From assembly GCF_024721115.1 (NCBI RefSeq), contig NZ_JAMDHK010000014.1:81500-145499 (forward strand): a stretch of DNA of 64,000 nt, read 5' to 3'. This document shows, piece after piece, positions 1-7,823 of this stretch; the stretch's first letter is position 1; each line of letters begins with the position of its first letter. Under the pieces are notes generated by a model. The model worked only from the letters and a program-made list of their open reading frames with translations. It had not been told where the DNA came from and did no database searches. The position numbers and the translations under genes are program-made. The stretch comes from Salipiger pentaromativorans. Lineage in GTDB: Bacteria; Pseudomonadota; Alphaproteobacteria; Rhodobacterales; Rhodobacteraceae.

Positions 1-148
1 CCCCAGCGCCACCGGGGCGTCGCCGGGATCGAAGGGCGCCGCCTCCGGCGCGCTCAGCCAGAACCTCAGGTTCCGGCCCAAGCCGGGCGGTCCTTCCGGC
101 TGGCCAAGTGGCGCTCGTTCCAGCAGTCCTGAAGCATCGCGGTCCTTT
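1..148. other. window edge, no supportable gene
   Basis: No gene can be supported here. On the minus strand an open frame runs out of the window from a possible TTG at base 81, behind a GGAAGGA sequence. It is only 27 codons long before the edge and could be the start of a gene lying to the left, but nothing in it is recognisable. Confidence 0.3.
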
Positions 149-832
149 CTAGCCTGTCGCGGGAGCAGTCTGGTACAGGATGTCGTCCACGGCAATGCCG
201 CCGGGGTCGGTATTGACGATTGTCAGCGCGCGGATCGGCACATCGCTTTGCCAGGCCATGGAAACCACCCCCGAGACCGCGCGCAGGGCCTGTTCGGCGA
301 TCAGCCGGCCCGCCCCGTCCCAGAACCGCAGCGTGATGGTGCCGCGCGGCGCCCGGGCCCCCAGCGGATCGGCATAATCCGCGTGCAGCCTGAGCCCCAG
401 CCGCCATTGCCCCTCGTCGAAGAGCAGCGCCACCGCGCCCTCGCCTCGGCCGCCGCGGCTCGTGGCGCCGCGCGGCCCGAGCGGGAACAGCGCGTTCGAT
501 CCGAACCCCGCATGCTGCGCCACCGCGAGGTTCTGGCCCCGCGCGCCCGCCAGCGCCCCCAGCGGCAGCGCCGGAACGCCGCGCAGCGCATCGAACCGGT
601 CCTGCGCGGTCACCGTCTCGGCGCAGGTCTGCCCGGCCAGCCGTTCGCCGATGCTCAGCCCGTCGAAGCGCAGCGGCGCGTTGAAAACGTGGCCGGGCTC
701 GGTGGCGGGCGGCAGGATGTCAAAGCTCACGCGGCGGTGCGGGGTCGCCTCCAGCTCTGCATAAGGCAGGGCGGCAAAGCCGTCGGCGTGGGCCGGGGTG
801 GCCAGCAGCAGGAGCAGGGCGAGATATTTCAT
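149..832 (-). CDS. secreted hypothetical protein, tandem paralog A
   Basis: This is a protein of 227 residues whose function I do not recognise. A classical signal peptide covers the first 17 or so residues (Lys2, a leucine run, then AHA before the cut), so it is probably exported to the periplasm or outside. It is clearly related to its upstream neighbour. Both share a GERxxGQ/GERxDGQ segment, a GxNL or GSNLG segment, a GEGAxAVLFD-like segment, a strand rich in TLxFxD, and a C-terminal TIVNxDPxGIAVDDI / TVENQDPEGLGIDNL motif. The last motif resembles the end of beta-sandwich domains seen in extracellular proteins. It starts inside the end of the upstream gene (4-base overlap), so the two are translated together. 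Confidence 0.75.
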   Translation of the reverse strand: MKYLALLLLLATPAHADGFAALPYAELEATPHRRVSFDILPPATEPGHVFNAPLRFDGLSIGERLAGQTCAETVTAQDRFDALRGVPALPLGALAGARGQNLAVAQHAGFGSNALFPLGPRGATSRGGRGEGAVALLFDEGQWRLGLRLHADYADPLGARAPRGTITLRFWDGAGRLIAEQALRAVSGVVSMAWQSDVPIRALTIVNTDPGGIAVDDILYQTAPATG

Positions 833-1506
833 GCGGGCGCCTCCGGCCGGGGCGCGGGCAGGGCGCCCATCAGTTCGCGGAACTCGAAGCGCAGATTGTC
901 GATGCCCAGCCCCTCCGGGTCCTGGTTCTCGACCGTGAAGCCCGCGATGTCGGTCAGCCCGCCGCGCCGCAGCAGCGTCAGCGTGCCGGTGTCGCGTTCC
1001 ACATGCCGGGTCATCCGCTGGATCTGCCGCCCGGCGCGGTCGAAGAAGACCAGCGTCACCGTCCCGCCCTCGCCGCCGCGGATGTCCAGCGCCAGCGCCG
1101 GCTGGTCGCGGTCGAACAGCACCGCGATGGCGCCTTCGCCCACCGCCCCCGCATCGGGAAAGCCGCGCGGCCCGTGGCCCTTGAGCACATTGTCGCCCCA
1201 GAGGCTGATGGTGCCGAGATTGGACCCGTCCGCGCCCGCCAGCAGCCGCAGCGGCGGCAGCGGCAGGCCGGCCAGATGGTCATGGCCGGTGCCGGTGTCC
1301 AGCGCCTGCCCGTCGAAGCGCTCGCCGAAGCTGGCGCCGGGTTCGTCGATCACGCCAGAGAAGGCACGGCCCACCCCATAGCCCGAGGGCAGGGTGGAAA
1401 AGTCGATGATCCGGGTAAAGCGCAGGCTGTCTGCGGGAACCTCGCAGATCGGGTCCTCGCAGGCCAGCGCCGGGGTGGCGCAAAGCAGGAAGACGAGCCA
1501 GCGCAT
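829..1506 (-). CDS. secreted hypothetical protein, tandem paralog B
   Basis: This protein of 225 residues has an N-terminal signal peptide (MRWLVFLLCATPALAC). Cys16 follows ALA, so lipoprotein processing is possible as well as ordinary cleavage. It is a paralog of the downstream gene and shares its GERFDGQ, GSNLG, AIAVLFDRD, TLVFFDRAGR and DPEGLGIDNL segments. Function is unknown. The acidic and glycine-rich beta-strand pattern suggests a jelly-roll or sandwich fold, but that is inference. The pair overlaps ATG/TGA and forms a two-gene unit. The upstream gap to rlmJ is only 33 bases, so rlmJ and this pair may share a transcript. Confidence 0.75.
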   Translation of the reverse strand: MRWLVFLLCATPALACEDPICEVPADSLRFTRIIDFSTLPSGYGVGRAFSGVIDEPGASFGERFDGQALDTGTGHDHLAGLPLPPLRLLAGADGSNLGTISLWGDNVLKGHGPRGFPDAGAVGEGAIAVLFDRDQPALALDIRGGEGGTVTLVFFDRAGRQIQRMTRHVERDTGTLTLLRRGGLTDIAGFTVENQDPEGLGIDNLRFEFRELMGALPAPRPEAPA

Positions 1507-1539
1507 GCCGGGCAGGATACACGGCTTTGTCGCAACCGC

Positions 1540-2325
1540 TCAGCGCTTTTTGATCCGCGCGAAGAGGGAATCGAGCCGTTTTGCTTCTTCCGACAGGCCC
1601 CAGGGCGGATTGATCACGAAAAATCCCGAGCCGATCATGCGATGCCCCTCGCGGACCGGCGGAAAGCGAATCTCGTGCCGCAGCGCCTCGGGATGGGCCT
1701 GCGTCAGCGCCCGCAGCATCGGCGCATGCAGCTCCGAGGTCAGGATCGGATACCAGAGCGCCAGAATGCCCACGTTCCATTTCTTCGCGATGGTGCCGAG
1801 CGCTTTGGGAATCCGGTCGTAATCCTGCTTGACCTCGTAAGAGGGATCGACCAGCAGCAGCCCGCGGCGCGGTTCCGGCGGGCAGAGGCTTTGCGCCAGT
1901 TCGAACCCGTCCTGACGGTGCACGGAGATATTCGGCCCCTGCACGGCCTGGCGCAGCGCGGCGTGTTCCTGCGGGTGCAGCTCGGCCAGATGCAGCCTGT
2001 CCTGCGGGCGCAGGAGCGTCGCGGCGATGAGCGGAGAGCCGGGGTAGGCGGCGGGTCCGTGCTGCGCGCGGATCGTCGCAAGCGCCTTGGCATAGGGATG
2101 GCCGGGGGGCAGGGCGCCGGCCAGCGCGCCGATGCCCTGCGCGGCCTCGCCGGTCTTCTGCGCCTCGGCGCTGCCGAGATCGTAAAGGCCGCGCCCGGCA
2201 TGGGTTTCGATATAGCTGAGCGGTTTGTCCTTGCGCGTCAGGTAGGCGAGCATCCAGGCCAGCAGCGCGTGTTTCTGCACATCGGCGAGGTTTCCCGCGT
2301 GATAACCGTGTTGGTAGGAGAGCAT
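1540..2325 (-). CDS. rlmJ: 23S rRNA (adenine(2030)-N6)-methyltransferase RlmJ
   Basis: RlmJ methylates N6 of A2030 in 23S rRNA using S-adenosylmethionine. The 261-residue product begins MLSYQHGYHAGNLADVQKH, the typical RlmJ start. It has a SAM-binding ETHAGRG segment at about residues 40-46 and the catalytic motif at 160-164 as Asp-Pro-Ser-Tyr-Glu, where the family usually has DPPYE. E. coli RlmJ is about 280 residues, so the length fits. The ATG at 2325 shares one base with the TGA of the upstream sulfotransferase-like gene (TGATG), a re-initiation arrangement. A longer upstream reading of the same frame is rejected because it runs through the neighbouring gene. Confidence 0.93.
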   Translation of the reverse strand: MLSYQHGYHAGNLADVQKHALLAWMLAYLTRKDKPLSYIETHAGRGLYDLGSAEAQKTGEAAQGIGALAGALPPGHPYAKALATIRAQHGPAAYPGSPLIAATLLRPQDRLHLAELHPQEHAALRQAVQGPNISVHRQDGFELAQSLCPPEPRRGLLLVDPSYEVKQDYDRIPKALGTIAKKWNVGILALWYPILTSELHAPMLRALTQAHPEALRHEIRFPPVREGHRMIGSGFFVINPPWGLSEEAKRLDSLFARIKKR

Positions 2326-3401
2326 CAGGATTTCCTCAGTACCCGGCGCAGCCGCGCCAGCGGGGCGGTTTCGGCACGGGCGATCCGGGCGATTTCGTCC
2401 AGCAGCGCCTGCTTGCGCCCGGCATCGACGGTGCAGATATCGGCCACGTCGCGCAGCGCTGCATGGGCGCGCTCGGCCTCCTCCCGGGGCATCGCGGGTT
2501 GGCCGATCTCGGGAAAGCGCAGGCCGAAGCGGTCGGCCAGCCAGTCGAGATCGGTGCAGCGGGCCTCGATCACCTCGCGCAGACCGGGCAGGAGCCGGGG
2601 TTTCGCCTGCCCGGGCACGGCGGCATCCGCGTGCCGCACCAGCCATTTGTAGCGCTGGGGGCGGCGGTCGTAATGGCGGTGCGGCGCCTTGATCTGCCCG
2701 CGGAAATATTGCTGGAGCACCTCCATCGCCTCGGCGCTGACCGTCTCGTTCTCGTCGTCGGCGACGCGCCGATAGGCGGCGGGATCGGTCATCGGCAGAT
2801 ATTGCGCGATGAAATCCGTCACCACGTCGCCCTCGGCCAGCGCGTCGCGGGCAAAGCGGCGCAGCGCGATCCTGCCTGGGCCCTTCTCGGCCCAGGGCTC
2901 CAGCGCGTCGCGGAACCGGCTGGCCGAAGGCAGCACGAATTCCGGCCGTTTCTTGAGGTCCTGCTGCACCGCGGAGAGGAAATAGGAGGCCGGCCCCCGC
3001 AGATAGGCCATCACCCGGATGTCGCCGAAGCGCGGGCGCAGCAACCCGTTCATCCGCTCGAACGCCGCGTCCGGATAGGTGCGGAACTGGTTTTCGCAGC
3101 TCAGCACCACCAGCCGAGGCTGCGCCTGCGCGATACGCGCCTCCAGTGCCGCCCAGAGCCGGGCACCATCGCCACGGGCCTTCTTCAGCTCTTCGGCCGG
3201 GTCCACATAGCCCGGCAGGTTCTCCTTGGTCAGCCCGGTGAGATGGGCAAAGATCTGCTGGTGATTGGCATGCCCGTCCGCATCTCCGAAAACCACGCCC
3301 GCCGCCGCCAGCAGCGGGCGGTTGGCATCGAGCGTGCGCTGGATCGAGGTCGAGCCGGTCTTGCCGTGGCCGATATGGATCAGAAGGTCGGGGTGCTGCA
3401 T
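2325..3401 (-). CDS. sulfotransferase-like protein
   Basis: The 358-residue product has near its N terminus (residues 9-18) the segment GHGKTGSTSI. This matches the 5'-phosphosulfate-binding loop of PAPS-dependent sulfotransferases (GxxKTGSTxLQ type). Such enzymes move sulfate from PAPS to a carbohydrate or small molecule; the acceptor cannot be told here. Further support is the segment ending VVLSCENQF and the VMAYLRGP segment, which fit the second and 3'-phosphate-binding parts of bacterial members. Many Rhodobacteraceae carry such genes for surface polysaccharides. No glycan genes are adjacent, and the downstream partner rlmJ overlaps by one base. The start at 3401 is chosen because it places the PSB loop at the usual distance from the N terminus. 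Confidence 0.7.
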   Translation of the reverse strand: MQHPDLLIHIGHGKTGSTSIQRTLDANRPLLAAAGVVFGDADGHANHQQIFAHLTGLTKENLPGYVDPAEELKKARGDGARLWAALEARIAQAQPRLVVLSCENQFRTYPDAAFERMNGLLRPRFGDIRVMAYLRGPASYFLSAVQQDLKKRPEFVLPSASRFRDALEPWAEKGPGRIALRRFARDALAEGDVVTDFIAQYLPMTDPAAYRRVADDENETVSAEAMEVLQQYFRGQIKAPHRHYDRRPQRYKWLVRHADAAVPGQAKPRLLPGLREVIEARCTDLDWLADRFGLRFPEIGQPAMPREEAERAHAALRDVADICTVDAGRKQALLDEIARIARAETAPLARLRRVLRKS

Positions 3402-3542
3402 GGATCCTGTGCCGGGTTTTCCCGTTTCTCTAGAGGATCGCCGCGCCGGACGCCATGGGGCGGTGCGGCGAAGGGCTTTCCTTTCCGACCGCTCCGCGCC
3501 TCTCGGGCCGGGGGAGTGACGAGCGGCGGCGACAGGGAACGG

Positions 3543-3848
3543 ATGGAGGATCTGCGGATCTTCGTCATGGTCTGGCAGAAAGCCGACTTCATCCGGGGCA
3601 TGGTCATCACCACTTATATCCCGATCTTCGGTCTGTTGCAGTTCTATCGGCGTGAGGTCAGCACGGCCTTTGCCCTGCTGCTCTGCGTGGCGGTGCGGCT
3701 TTACCTGGATCAACGGCAACGCGCTTCGGGTGCATTCCCGGCTGGCGCGGGGGATGGTGCGCGCGTTCCGCAGCCTCAACCGCCGGTCTCCGATGCTGAG
3801 CGCCGAGATGGGCATGGTCACGCGAACGCAAGCCGGCGAGGGTGCTGA
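3543..3848 (+). CDS. small hypothetical membrane protein, possibly frameshifted
   Basis: An ATG at 3543 opens a 101-residue frame whose first 55 residues look real: a charged start (MEDLRIF), then two hydrophobic stretches (VITTYIPIFGLLQFY and TAFALLLCVAVRLYL). After that the composition turns to low-complexity Ala/Gly/Pro. The next frame (from about 3700 to the TGA at 3922-3924) instead gives a basic, protein-like stretch with GNALRVHSRLARGMVRAF. A one-base shift near 3700 would join the two into a single membrane protein of about 125 residues. Either this is a decayed gene or only the first part is used. Function unknown. Confidence 0.3.
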   Translation: MEDLRIFVMVWQKADFIRGMVITTYIPIFGLLQFYRREVSTAFALLLCVAVRLYLDQRQRASGAFPAGAGDGARVPQPQPPVSDAERRDGHGHANASRRGC

Positions 3849-4065
3849 TGACCCATGGCGCCTCTTTTGCGGTGTTCCTCTCTCTCGTGGGCGAGCGCGT
3901 GGGGACCAGGTTCTGTATCGCTGAGGGCGGGACGGGCTGGCTCTGTCTGTTCCAGACCCTGTTCTGACCGTGCCAACTCCGCCGGATGCCGGCGAAAAAT
4001 TCACCGAATATTAACAGGTGAGCGGGTCTTCTGGGCGCAGGCGGACAATCGTTTGGGGGGAGGCC

Positions 4066-4641
4066 ATGAAACTAGCCGGTCTGGTGTCGTTTTGGATCGG
4101 GGTGCTGTGGGCGGCCATGGCGGTGGCGGGCCCCTTCGGTGTGACGATCGGGGATCCCATCGGAAATTATGAGGTGTCGGAGCCGGGCCCGCGCCCGCCT
4201 CTGAGTTCGGTGCCGCAGCCGCATCCGGATTTTCCGACCTATGCGGTCTGGCACAGCGAAGCCACGGGGATCTGCCGCATCATGGCCATCTCGAAGCCTT
4301 TCGAGAATGACCGCTACGGCCATGGCATCCGCTCCTGGATGGACGGTATCCGCAGCGCGCTGAACGGCAAATACGGCGCGTCCGACGATTTCGGCTTTCT
4401 CCGCCCGGGCGCGCTTTGGAAGGAACCGCAGGACTGGGTCATGGCGGTCCGCCAGAACGAACGGCAGCATGGCTTTGCCTGGAAGGATGCCACCGCCGGC
4501 GAGGACGAGGATTTTGCCCTGATCCAGTTCTGGGTCGAGGCGACCTTCTCGCGCGAGAGCTTTGCGATTCTGGAATACCGGGGCCGGAACTTCGACGCCT
4601 GCGTCGCGGCGATCCAGGCCGAGGAGAACAGCGCCTTCTGA
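4066..4641 (+). CDS. exported hypothetical protein
   Basis: The 191-residue product starts at an ATG at 4066 behind a strong GGGGGGAGG ribosome-binding site. Residues 1-22 form a signal peptide (MKLAGLVSFWIGVLWAAMAVAG), so the protein is probably periplasmic. The mature part carries a GVTIGDPI segment followed by a lone Cys in ATGICR and another in DACVAAI, which could form a disulfide. I do not recognise the family; the sequence shows no enzyme motif. It stands alone, convergent with the LysR gene 13 bases downstream. Confidence 0.7.
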   Translation: MKLAGLVSFWIGVLWAAMAVAGPFGVTIGDPIGNYEVSEPGPRPPLSSVPQPHPDFPTYAVWHSEATGICRIMAISKPFENDRYGHGIRSWMDGIRSALNGKYGASDDFGFLRPGALWKEPQDWVMAVRQNERQHGFAWKDATAGEDEDFALIQFWVEATFSRESFAILEYRGRNFDACVAAIQAEENSAF

Positions 4642-4654
4642 CGCGGGCCGAGCC

Positions 4655-5551
4655 TCAGCTCATGCCCGACCGGCGCATATCCTCGACGGCAAAGTCGATC
4701 AGCGCGCGGATCTTGCGCGGAAGGGTGCGGCCCTCGAGATAGACCGCGCTGATCGGATGGGTGGGGCTGTCATACCCCGTCAGCAGCGGCACAAGCCGCC
4801 CGGCCGCGATGTCGTCGCCCAGCACGAAGACCGGGCAATAGGCGATGCCGTCGCCCGCCACCGCCAGATCTCGCGCCACCTGGGCGCTGTTGACCATGAA
4901 ACGGGTCGGCACGGAGACCGAGACGGCCGCGCCGTCCCGCAGAAAGCTCCAGCGCGTCGGATCGGCGCGGTTGGTATCGACGATGCAGGCGTGATCGCGC
5001 AGATCTTGCGGGCTTTGCGGGGCTGGGTGCTGCGCCAGATAGTCCGGGCTCGCCACAAGATTGCTGCGGATCTTGCCCAGCTTGCGCCGCTTCAGCGACG
5101 AGATCGCGCCTTCGCCGATGCGGAAGGCCAGGTCGATCCCGTCGCTGGCCAGATCCACATGCGTATCGTTGAGCCGCAGGTCGATGGTCAGATCGGGATG
5201 CGGCGCGGCGAAGCGGCTGAGCAGATCCTTGACGTATTTCTCGCCAAAGGTCACCGGCGCCGAAATCCGCACCGTGCCGGAAAAGCCGTGCGTATCCTCG
5301 GTGACCGAGGCCAGCATCTCGTCGAGATCGTCGAGCAGCGCCGGTGCGCGCGACAGCAGCGTCTCTCCCGCCGGCGTGATCCCCACCCGCCGCGTGGTGC
5401 GCTGCAACAGCCGTACCCCGAGCCGGGTTTCCAGCTCGGCCACGTATTTCGAGGTCAGCCGGTTCGACAGGCCCAGCCGGTCGGCAGCGGCGGTGAAAGA
5501 GCCGGTTTCGGCGGTGGCAACAAAGGCCCGCAGGCCGTCGATCAGATCCAT
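4655..5551 (-). CDS. LysR-family transcriptional regulator
   Basis: The 298-residue protein has the standard LysR layout. A winged helix-turn-helix occupies about residues 1-60 (LRAFVATAETGSFTAAADRL, then SKYVAELETRLGVRLLQRTTR). A type 2 periplasmic-binding-like effector domain runs from about residue 90 to the end. The gene is divergent from the dioxygenase and quinone-reductase genes to its right, with a shared 132-base spacer. By the usual LysR rule it probably regulates them and itself. The effector is unknown; given the neighbours, a quinone or catechol-like compound is a reasonable guess. Confidence 0.9.
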   Translation of the reverse strand: MDLIDGLRAFVATAETGSFTAAADRLGLSNRLTSKYVAELETRLGVRLLQRTTRRVGITPAGETLLSRAPALLDDLDEMLASVTEDTHGFSGTVRISAPVTFGEKYVKDLLSRFAAPHPDLTIDLRLNDTHVDLASDGIDLAFRIGEGAISSLKRRKLGKIRSNLVASPDYLAQHPAPQSPQDLRDHACIVDTNRADPTRWSFLRDGAAVSVSVPTRFMVNSAQVARDLAVAGDGIAYCPVFVLGDDIAAGRLVPLLTGYDSPTHPISAVYLEGRTLPRKIRALIDFAVEDMRRSGMS

Positions 5552-5683
5552 GGGCGGTTTATTGAGAACGCATTGGGGATGGTTATTCCATATAATCGCC
5601 ATTTCATTCCATGAGGGCAAGGGGCATCTTGATCTCATCGACGCGGGCCGTTGCCCGCGCATATATTTTTCAGGGAGAGGGCC
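5552..5683. promoter_or_regulatory. divergent control region, LysR gene / dioxygenase
   Basis: This spacer is visibly AT-richer than its surroundings. It holds a perfect TATAAT at 5591-5596 on the plus strand, with no good -35 hexamer at 16-18 bases. An activator-dependent promoter would look like this. The sequence ATTCCAT occurs twice around it (near 5585 and 5605), possible half-sites for the LysR protein. Transcription from here would give the dioxygenase mRNA a leader of about 80 bases with GGGAGAGG just before the ATG at 5684. Confidence 0.35.
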
Positions 5684-6505
5684 ATGAGCATCTCGCAATC
5701 GCTGCAAAAGCTGAAAGACAGTCTGAAAGCCTCGGACCGGATGCCGGTCGTGTTTCTGGGCCACGGCAGCCCGATGAACGCCATCGAGGACAACGCCTAT
5801 TCGCGGAGCTGGGCTGAGCTGGGCCGCAACCTGCCGCGTCCGCAGGCGATCCTGGTGGTCTCCGCGCATTGGATGACGCGCGGTTCGACGCTGGTGAACG
5901 TATCGCGGGCGCCGAAGACGATCCACGATTTCTACGGCTTCCCGCCGGAGCTTTTCGCCCAGCAATACCCGGCGCCCGGCGCGCCCGAGGTGGCCGCCGA
6001 GGTGGTGTCGCTGCTGGCCAGCCACCATGCGGAGGGCGACGAGACCTGGGGGCTCGATCACGGCGCCTGGTCGGTGCTGAAATTCCTCTATCCCGAGGCC
6101 GATGTGCCGGTGTTCCAGCTCTCCATCGACATGCGCGCGGACCTGCCGCATCATGTGGAGATCGGTCGCGCGCTGGCCGAGCTGCGCCATCGCGGCGTGC
6201 TGATCCTGGGCTCGGGCAATGTGGTGCACAACCTGCGCGCGGTGCGCTGGGGCGGCGGTCCGGCGCATGACTGGGCCGAGGAATTCGACACGCTCTTCGC
6301 CGACCGGCTTGCCGAGGGCGACATCGCCGCGCTGTCGAACCGGCCCAAGCTGGGGAAACTGCTGCAGATGGCGCATCCCTCGCTCGACCACTACCTGCCG
6401 GCGCTGACCGTTGCGGGGGCGTCGGACGACAAGGACAGGCTGCTCTTCATGAATGACGCGATCGACCTCGGTTCGGTCTCGATGCGCAGCTTCATCTATT
6501 ACTGA
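5684..6505 (+). CDS. DODA-type extradiol aromatic ring-opening dioxygenase (YgiD-like)
   Basis: The 273-residue protein belongs to the LigB/DODA extradiol dioxygenase family, which opens catechol-type rings using a metal held by histidines. E. coli YgiD and plant 4,5-DOPA dioxygenase are relatives. Visible metal-site segments are FLGHGSP near residue 25 (His), SAHWM near residue 62 (His), and GSGNVVHNL in the second half (His). The family usually runs 260-280 residues. The ATG at 5684 follows GGGAGAGG. A longer frame starting at 5651 has no such site. The gene lies 11 bases before the glutathionyl-hydroquinone reductase gene, with which it forms an operon. Together they suggest handling of catechols and quinones. 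Confidence 0.9.
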   Translation: MSISQSLQKLKDSLKASDRMPVVFLGHGSPMNAIEDNAYSRSWAELGRNLPRPQAILVVSAHWMTRGSTLVNVSRAPKTIHDFYGFPPELFAQQYPAPGAPEVAAEVVSLLASHHAEGDETWGLDHGAWSVLKFLYPEADVPVFQLSIDMRADLPHHVEIGRALAELRHRGVLILGSGNVVHNLRAVRWGGGPAHDWAEEFDTLFADRLAEGDIAALSNRPKLGKLLQMAHPSLDHYLPALTVAGASDDKDRLLFMNDAIDLGSVSMRSFIYY

Positions 6506-6516
6506 GGAGACCTCCG

Positions 6517-7473
6517 ATGCTTGTGAACGGCAAATGGAGCAAGGGCTGGACGCCCGTGCAGAAGGCCGATGGCGAAGGCCGCTTCGTGCGGCAGGTATCG
6601 AGCTTTCGCAACTGGATCACGCCGGACGGGTCCGCGGGCCCGACCGGCACGGGCGGGTTCAAGGCCGAGCCGGGGCGCTACCGGCTTTACGTGGCCTATA
6701 TCTGCCCCTGGGCGTCGCGCACGCTGATGGCGCGCAGTCTCAAGGGGCTGACGGATCTGATCCCGGTCACGGTGGTGAACCCGACGCTGACGGACGAGGG
6801 CTGGCGGTTCGGCGCCTATCCCGGCGCGCATGAGGACCCGCTCTTCGCCTCCGATTACGTGCACGAGCTCTACACCCGCGCGGATCCGGCCTTCACCGGC
6901 CGCGCAACGGTGCCGGTGCTTTGGGACATGGCGCAGAACGTCATGGTGAACAACGAGAGCGCCGACATCGTGCGGATGTTCGACACCGCGTTCGAGCATC
7001 TCGCGCCGTCCGATCTGCGGCTTTACCCCGAGGATCTGGGTCCGGAGATCGACGCGCTCAATACGCGGATCTACGATCTGCTCAACAACGGTGTCTACAA
7101 GGCGGGGTTCGCGCTGACGCAGACGGCCTATGACGAGGCGGTCGAGGGTGTGTTCGAGATGCTGGACGAGCTCGAGGCGCGGCTGACGGGAGATTACCTG
7201 TTCGGCGCGCGTCTGACCGAGACCGATCTGCGCAGCTTTGTCACGCTGATCCGCTTCGATGCGGCCTATCACGGTCTGTTCAAGACGAACCGGCGGCAGA
7301 TCCGGGATTACCCCCGTCTTTCGGCTTATATGGCGCGTATCCTTGCGCTGCCGGGCGTGCGTGAGACGGTGAACATGGATCACATCACGCGGGGCTATTA
7401 CTCGGTCAAGGCGCTCAACCCCACGGGCATCCGCCCGACCGGGCCCGCGCATATCGAGGCGCTTCTGGCCTGA
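6517..7473 (+). CDS. yqjG: glutathionyl-hydroquinone reductase (GST Xi class)
   Basis: The 318-residue protein is a Xi-class glutathione transferase. It reduces glutathionyl-hydroquinones to hydroquinones using glutathione and a catalytic cysteine. The marker is the YICPWASRTL segment at about residues 66-75, where Cys of CPWA is catalytic. The C-terminal all-helical domain follows, with LNNGVYKAGFALTQ and a TETDLRSFVTLIRFD segment typical of the family. Length (about 320-330) fits. GAGGAGACCTCCG precedes the start. It sits directly behind the ring-cleaving dioxygenase and opposite the LysR gene, which probably controls both. Confidence 0.93.
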   Translation: MLVNGKWSKGWTPVQKADGEGRFVRQVSSFRNWITPDGSAGPTGTGGFKAEPGRYRLYVAYICPWASRTLMARSLKGLTDLIPVTVVNPTLTDEGWRFGAYPGAHEDPLFASDYVHELYTRADPAFTGRATVPVLWDMAQNVMVNNESADIVRMFDTAFEHLAPSDLRLYPEDLGPEIDALNTRIYDLLNNGVYKAGFALTQTAYDEAVEGVFEMLDELEARLTGDYLFGARLTETDLRSFVTLIRFDAAYHGLFKTNRRQIRDYPRLSAYMARILALPGVRETVNMDHITRGYYSVKALNPTGIRPTGPAHIEALLA

Positions 7474-7665
7474 CGCGGCGCGGCTTGTCGGGGACCAGGG
7501 GGCTTGGGGGCGTCCTGGTCCGTTTGCTATGCCTGATGCGGGGCAATGTTGCACAATGCGTGAGGGAAACCGACCGGGTTTGCTGGACTGGCCGGGCCGG
7601 GGAAAGCCGTTTGTATTCCGGGGAAGGGGGGATCCAAGCCGGGTGACGCAAGTGCTTGGGAATAT

Positions 7666-7713
7666 TGGAGGCGAGTACCGGAATCGAACCGGTGTACACG
7701 GATTTGCAATCCG
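7666..7713. repeat. left attachment-site copy (tRNA-Cys 3' fragment)
   Basis: These 48 bases equal 24981-25028, the part of tRNA-Cys from the anticodon stem through the T arm to the CCA end, in minus-strand orientation. Beyond base 7713 the sequence departs from the tRNA, so this is not a working gene. It marks the old chromosomal 3' end displaced by integration. A further 15 identical bases (7644-7658, matching 24958-24972) lie outside it after a short unmatched spacer of 7 bases here and 8 at the right end. Confidence 0.93.
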
Positions 7714-7742
7714 GTTGTGATCGCTGATTTTATTGGACTTTC

Positions 7743-7803
7743 CTGTAAACGCCCCCGTTTTGTTCACGACGGGAAATCAAGGACTTACAAGGAAACTGTA
7801 AAC
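7743..7803 (+). repeat. left pair of CTGTAAAC octamers, candidate integrase arm sites
   Basis: CTGTAAAC occurs at 7743-7750 and 7796-7803, both followed by GCC and preceded by C or A respectively. The same octamer occurs twice just inside the other end (24913-24920 and 24925-24932), again once after A and once after C, in the same orientation. Tyrosine integrases of the lambda type bind short arm repeats inside each end, so this is the obvious reading. It is inference from placement. Confidence 0.5.
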
Positions 7804-7823
7804 GCCTCCAGAGGAGGTGTGCG

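Noticed and set aside
7666..7713. left tRNA-Cys copy as a functional tRNA
   Set aside because: Only the 3' part from the anticodon stem on is present; the D arm and 5' acceptor strand are missing.
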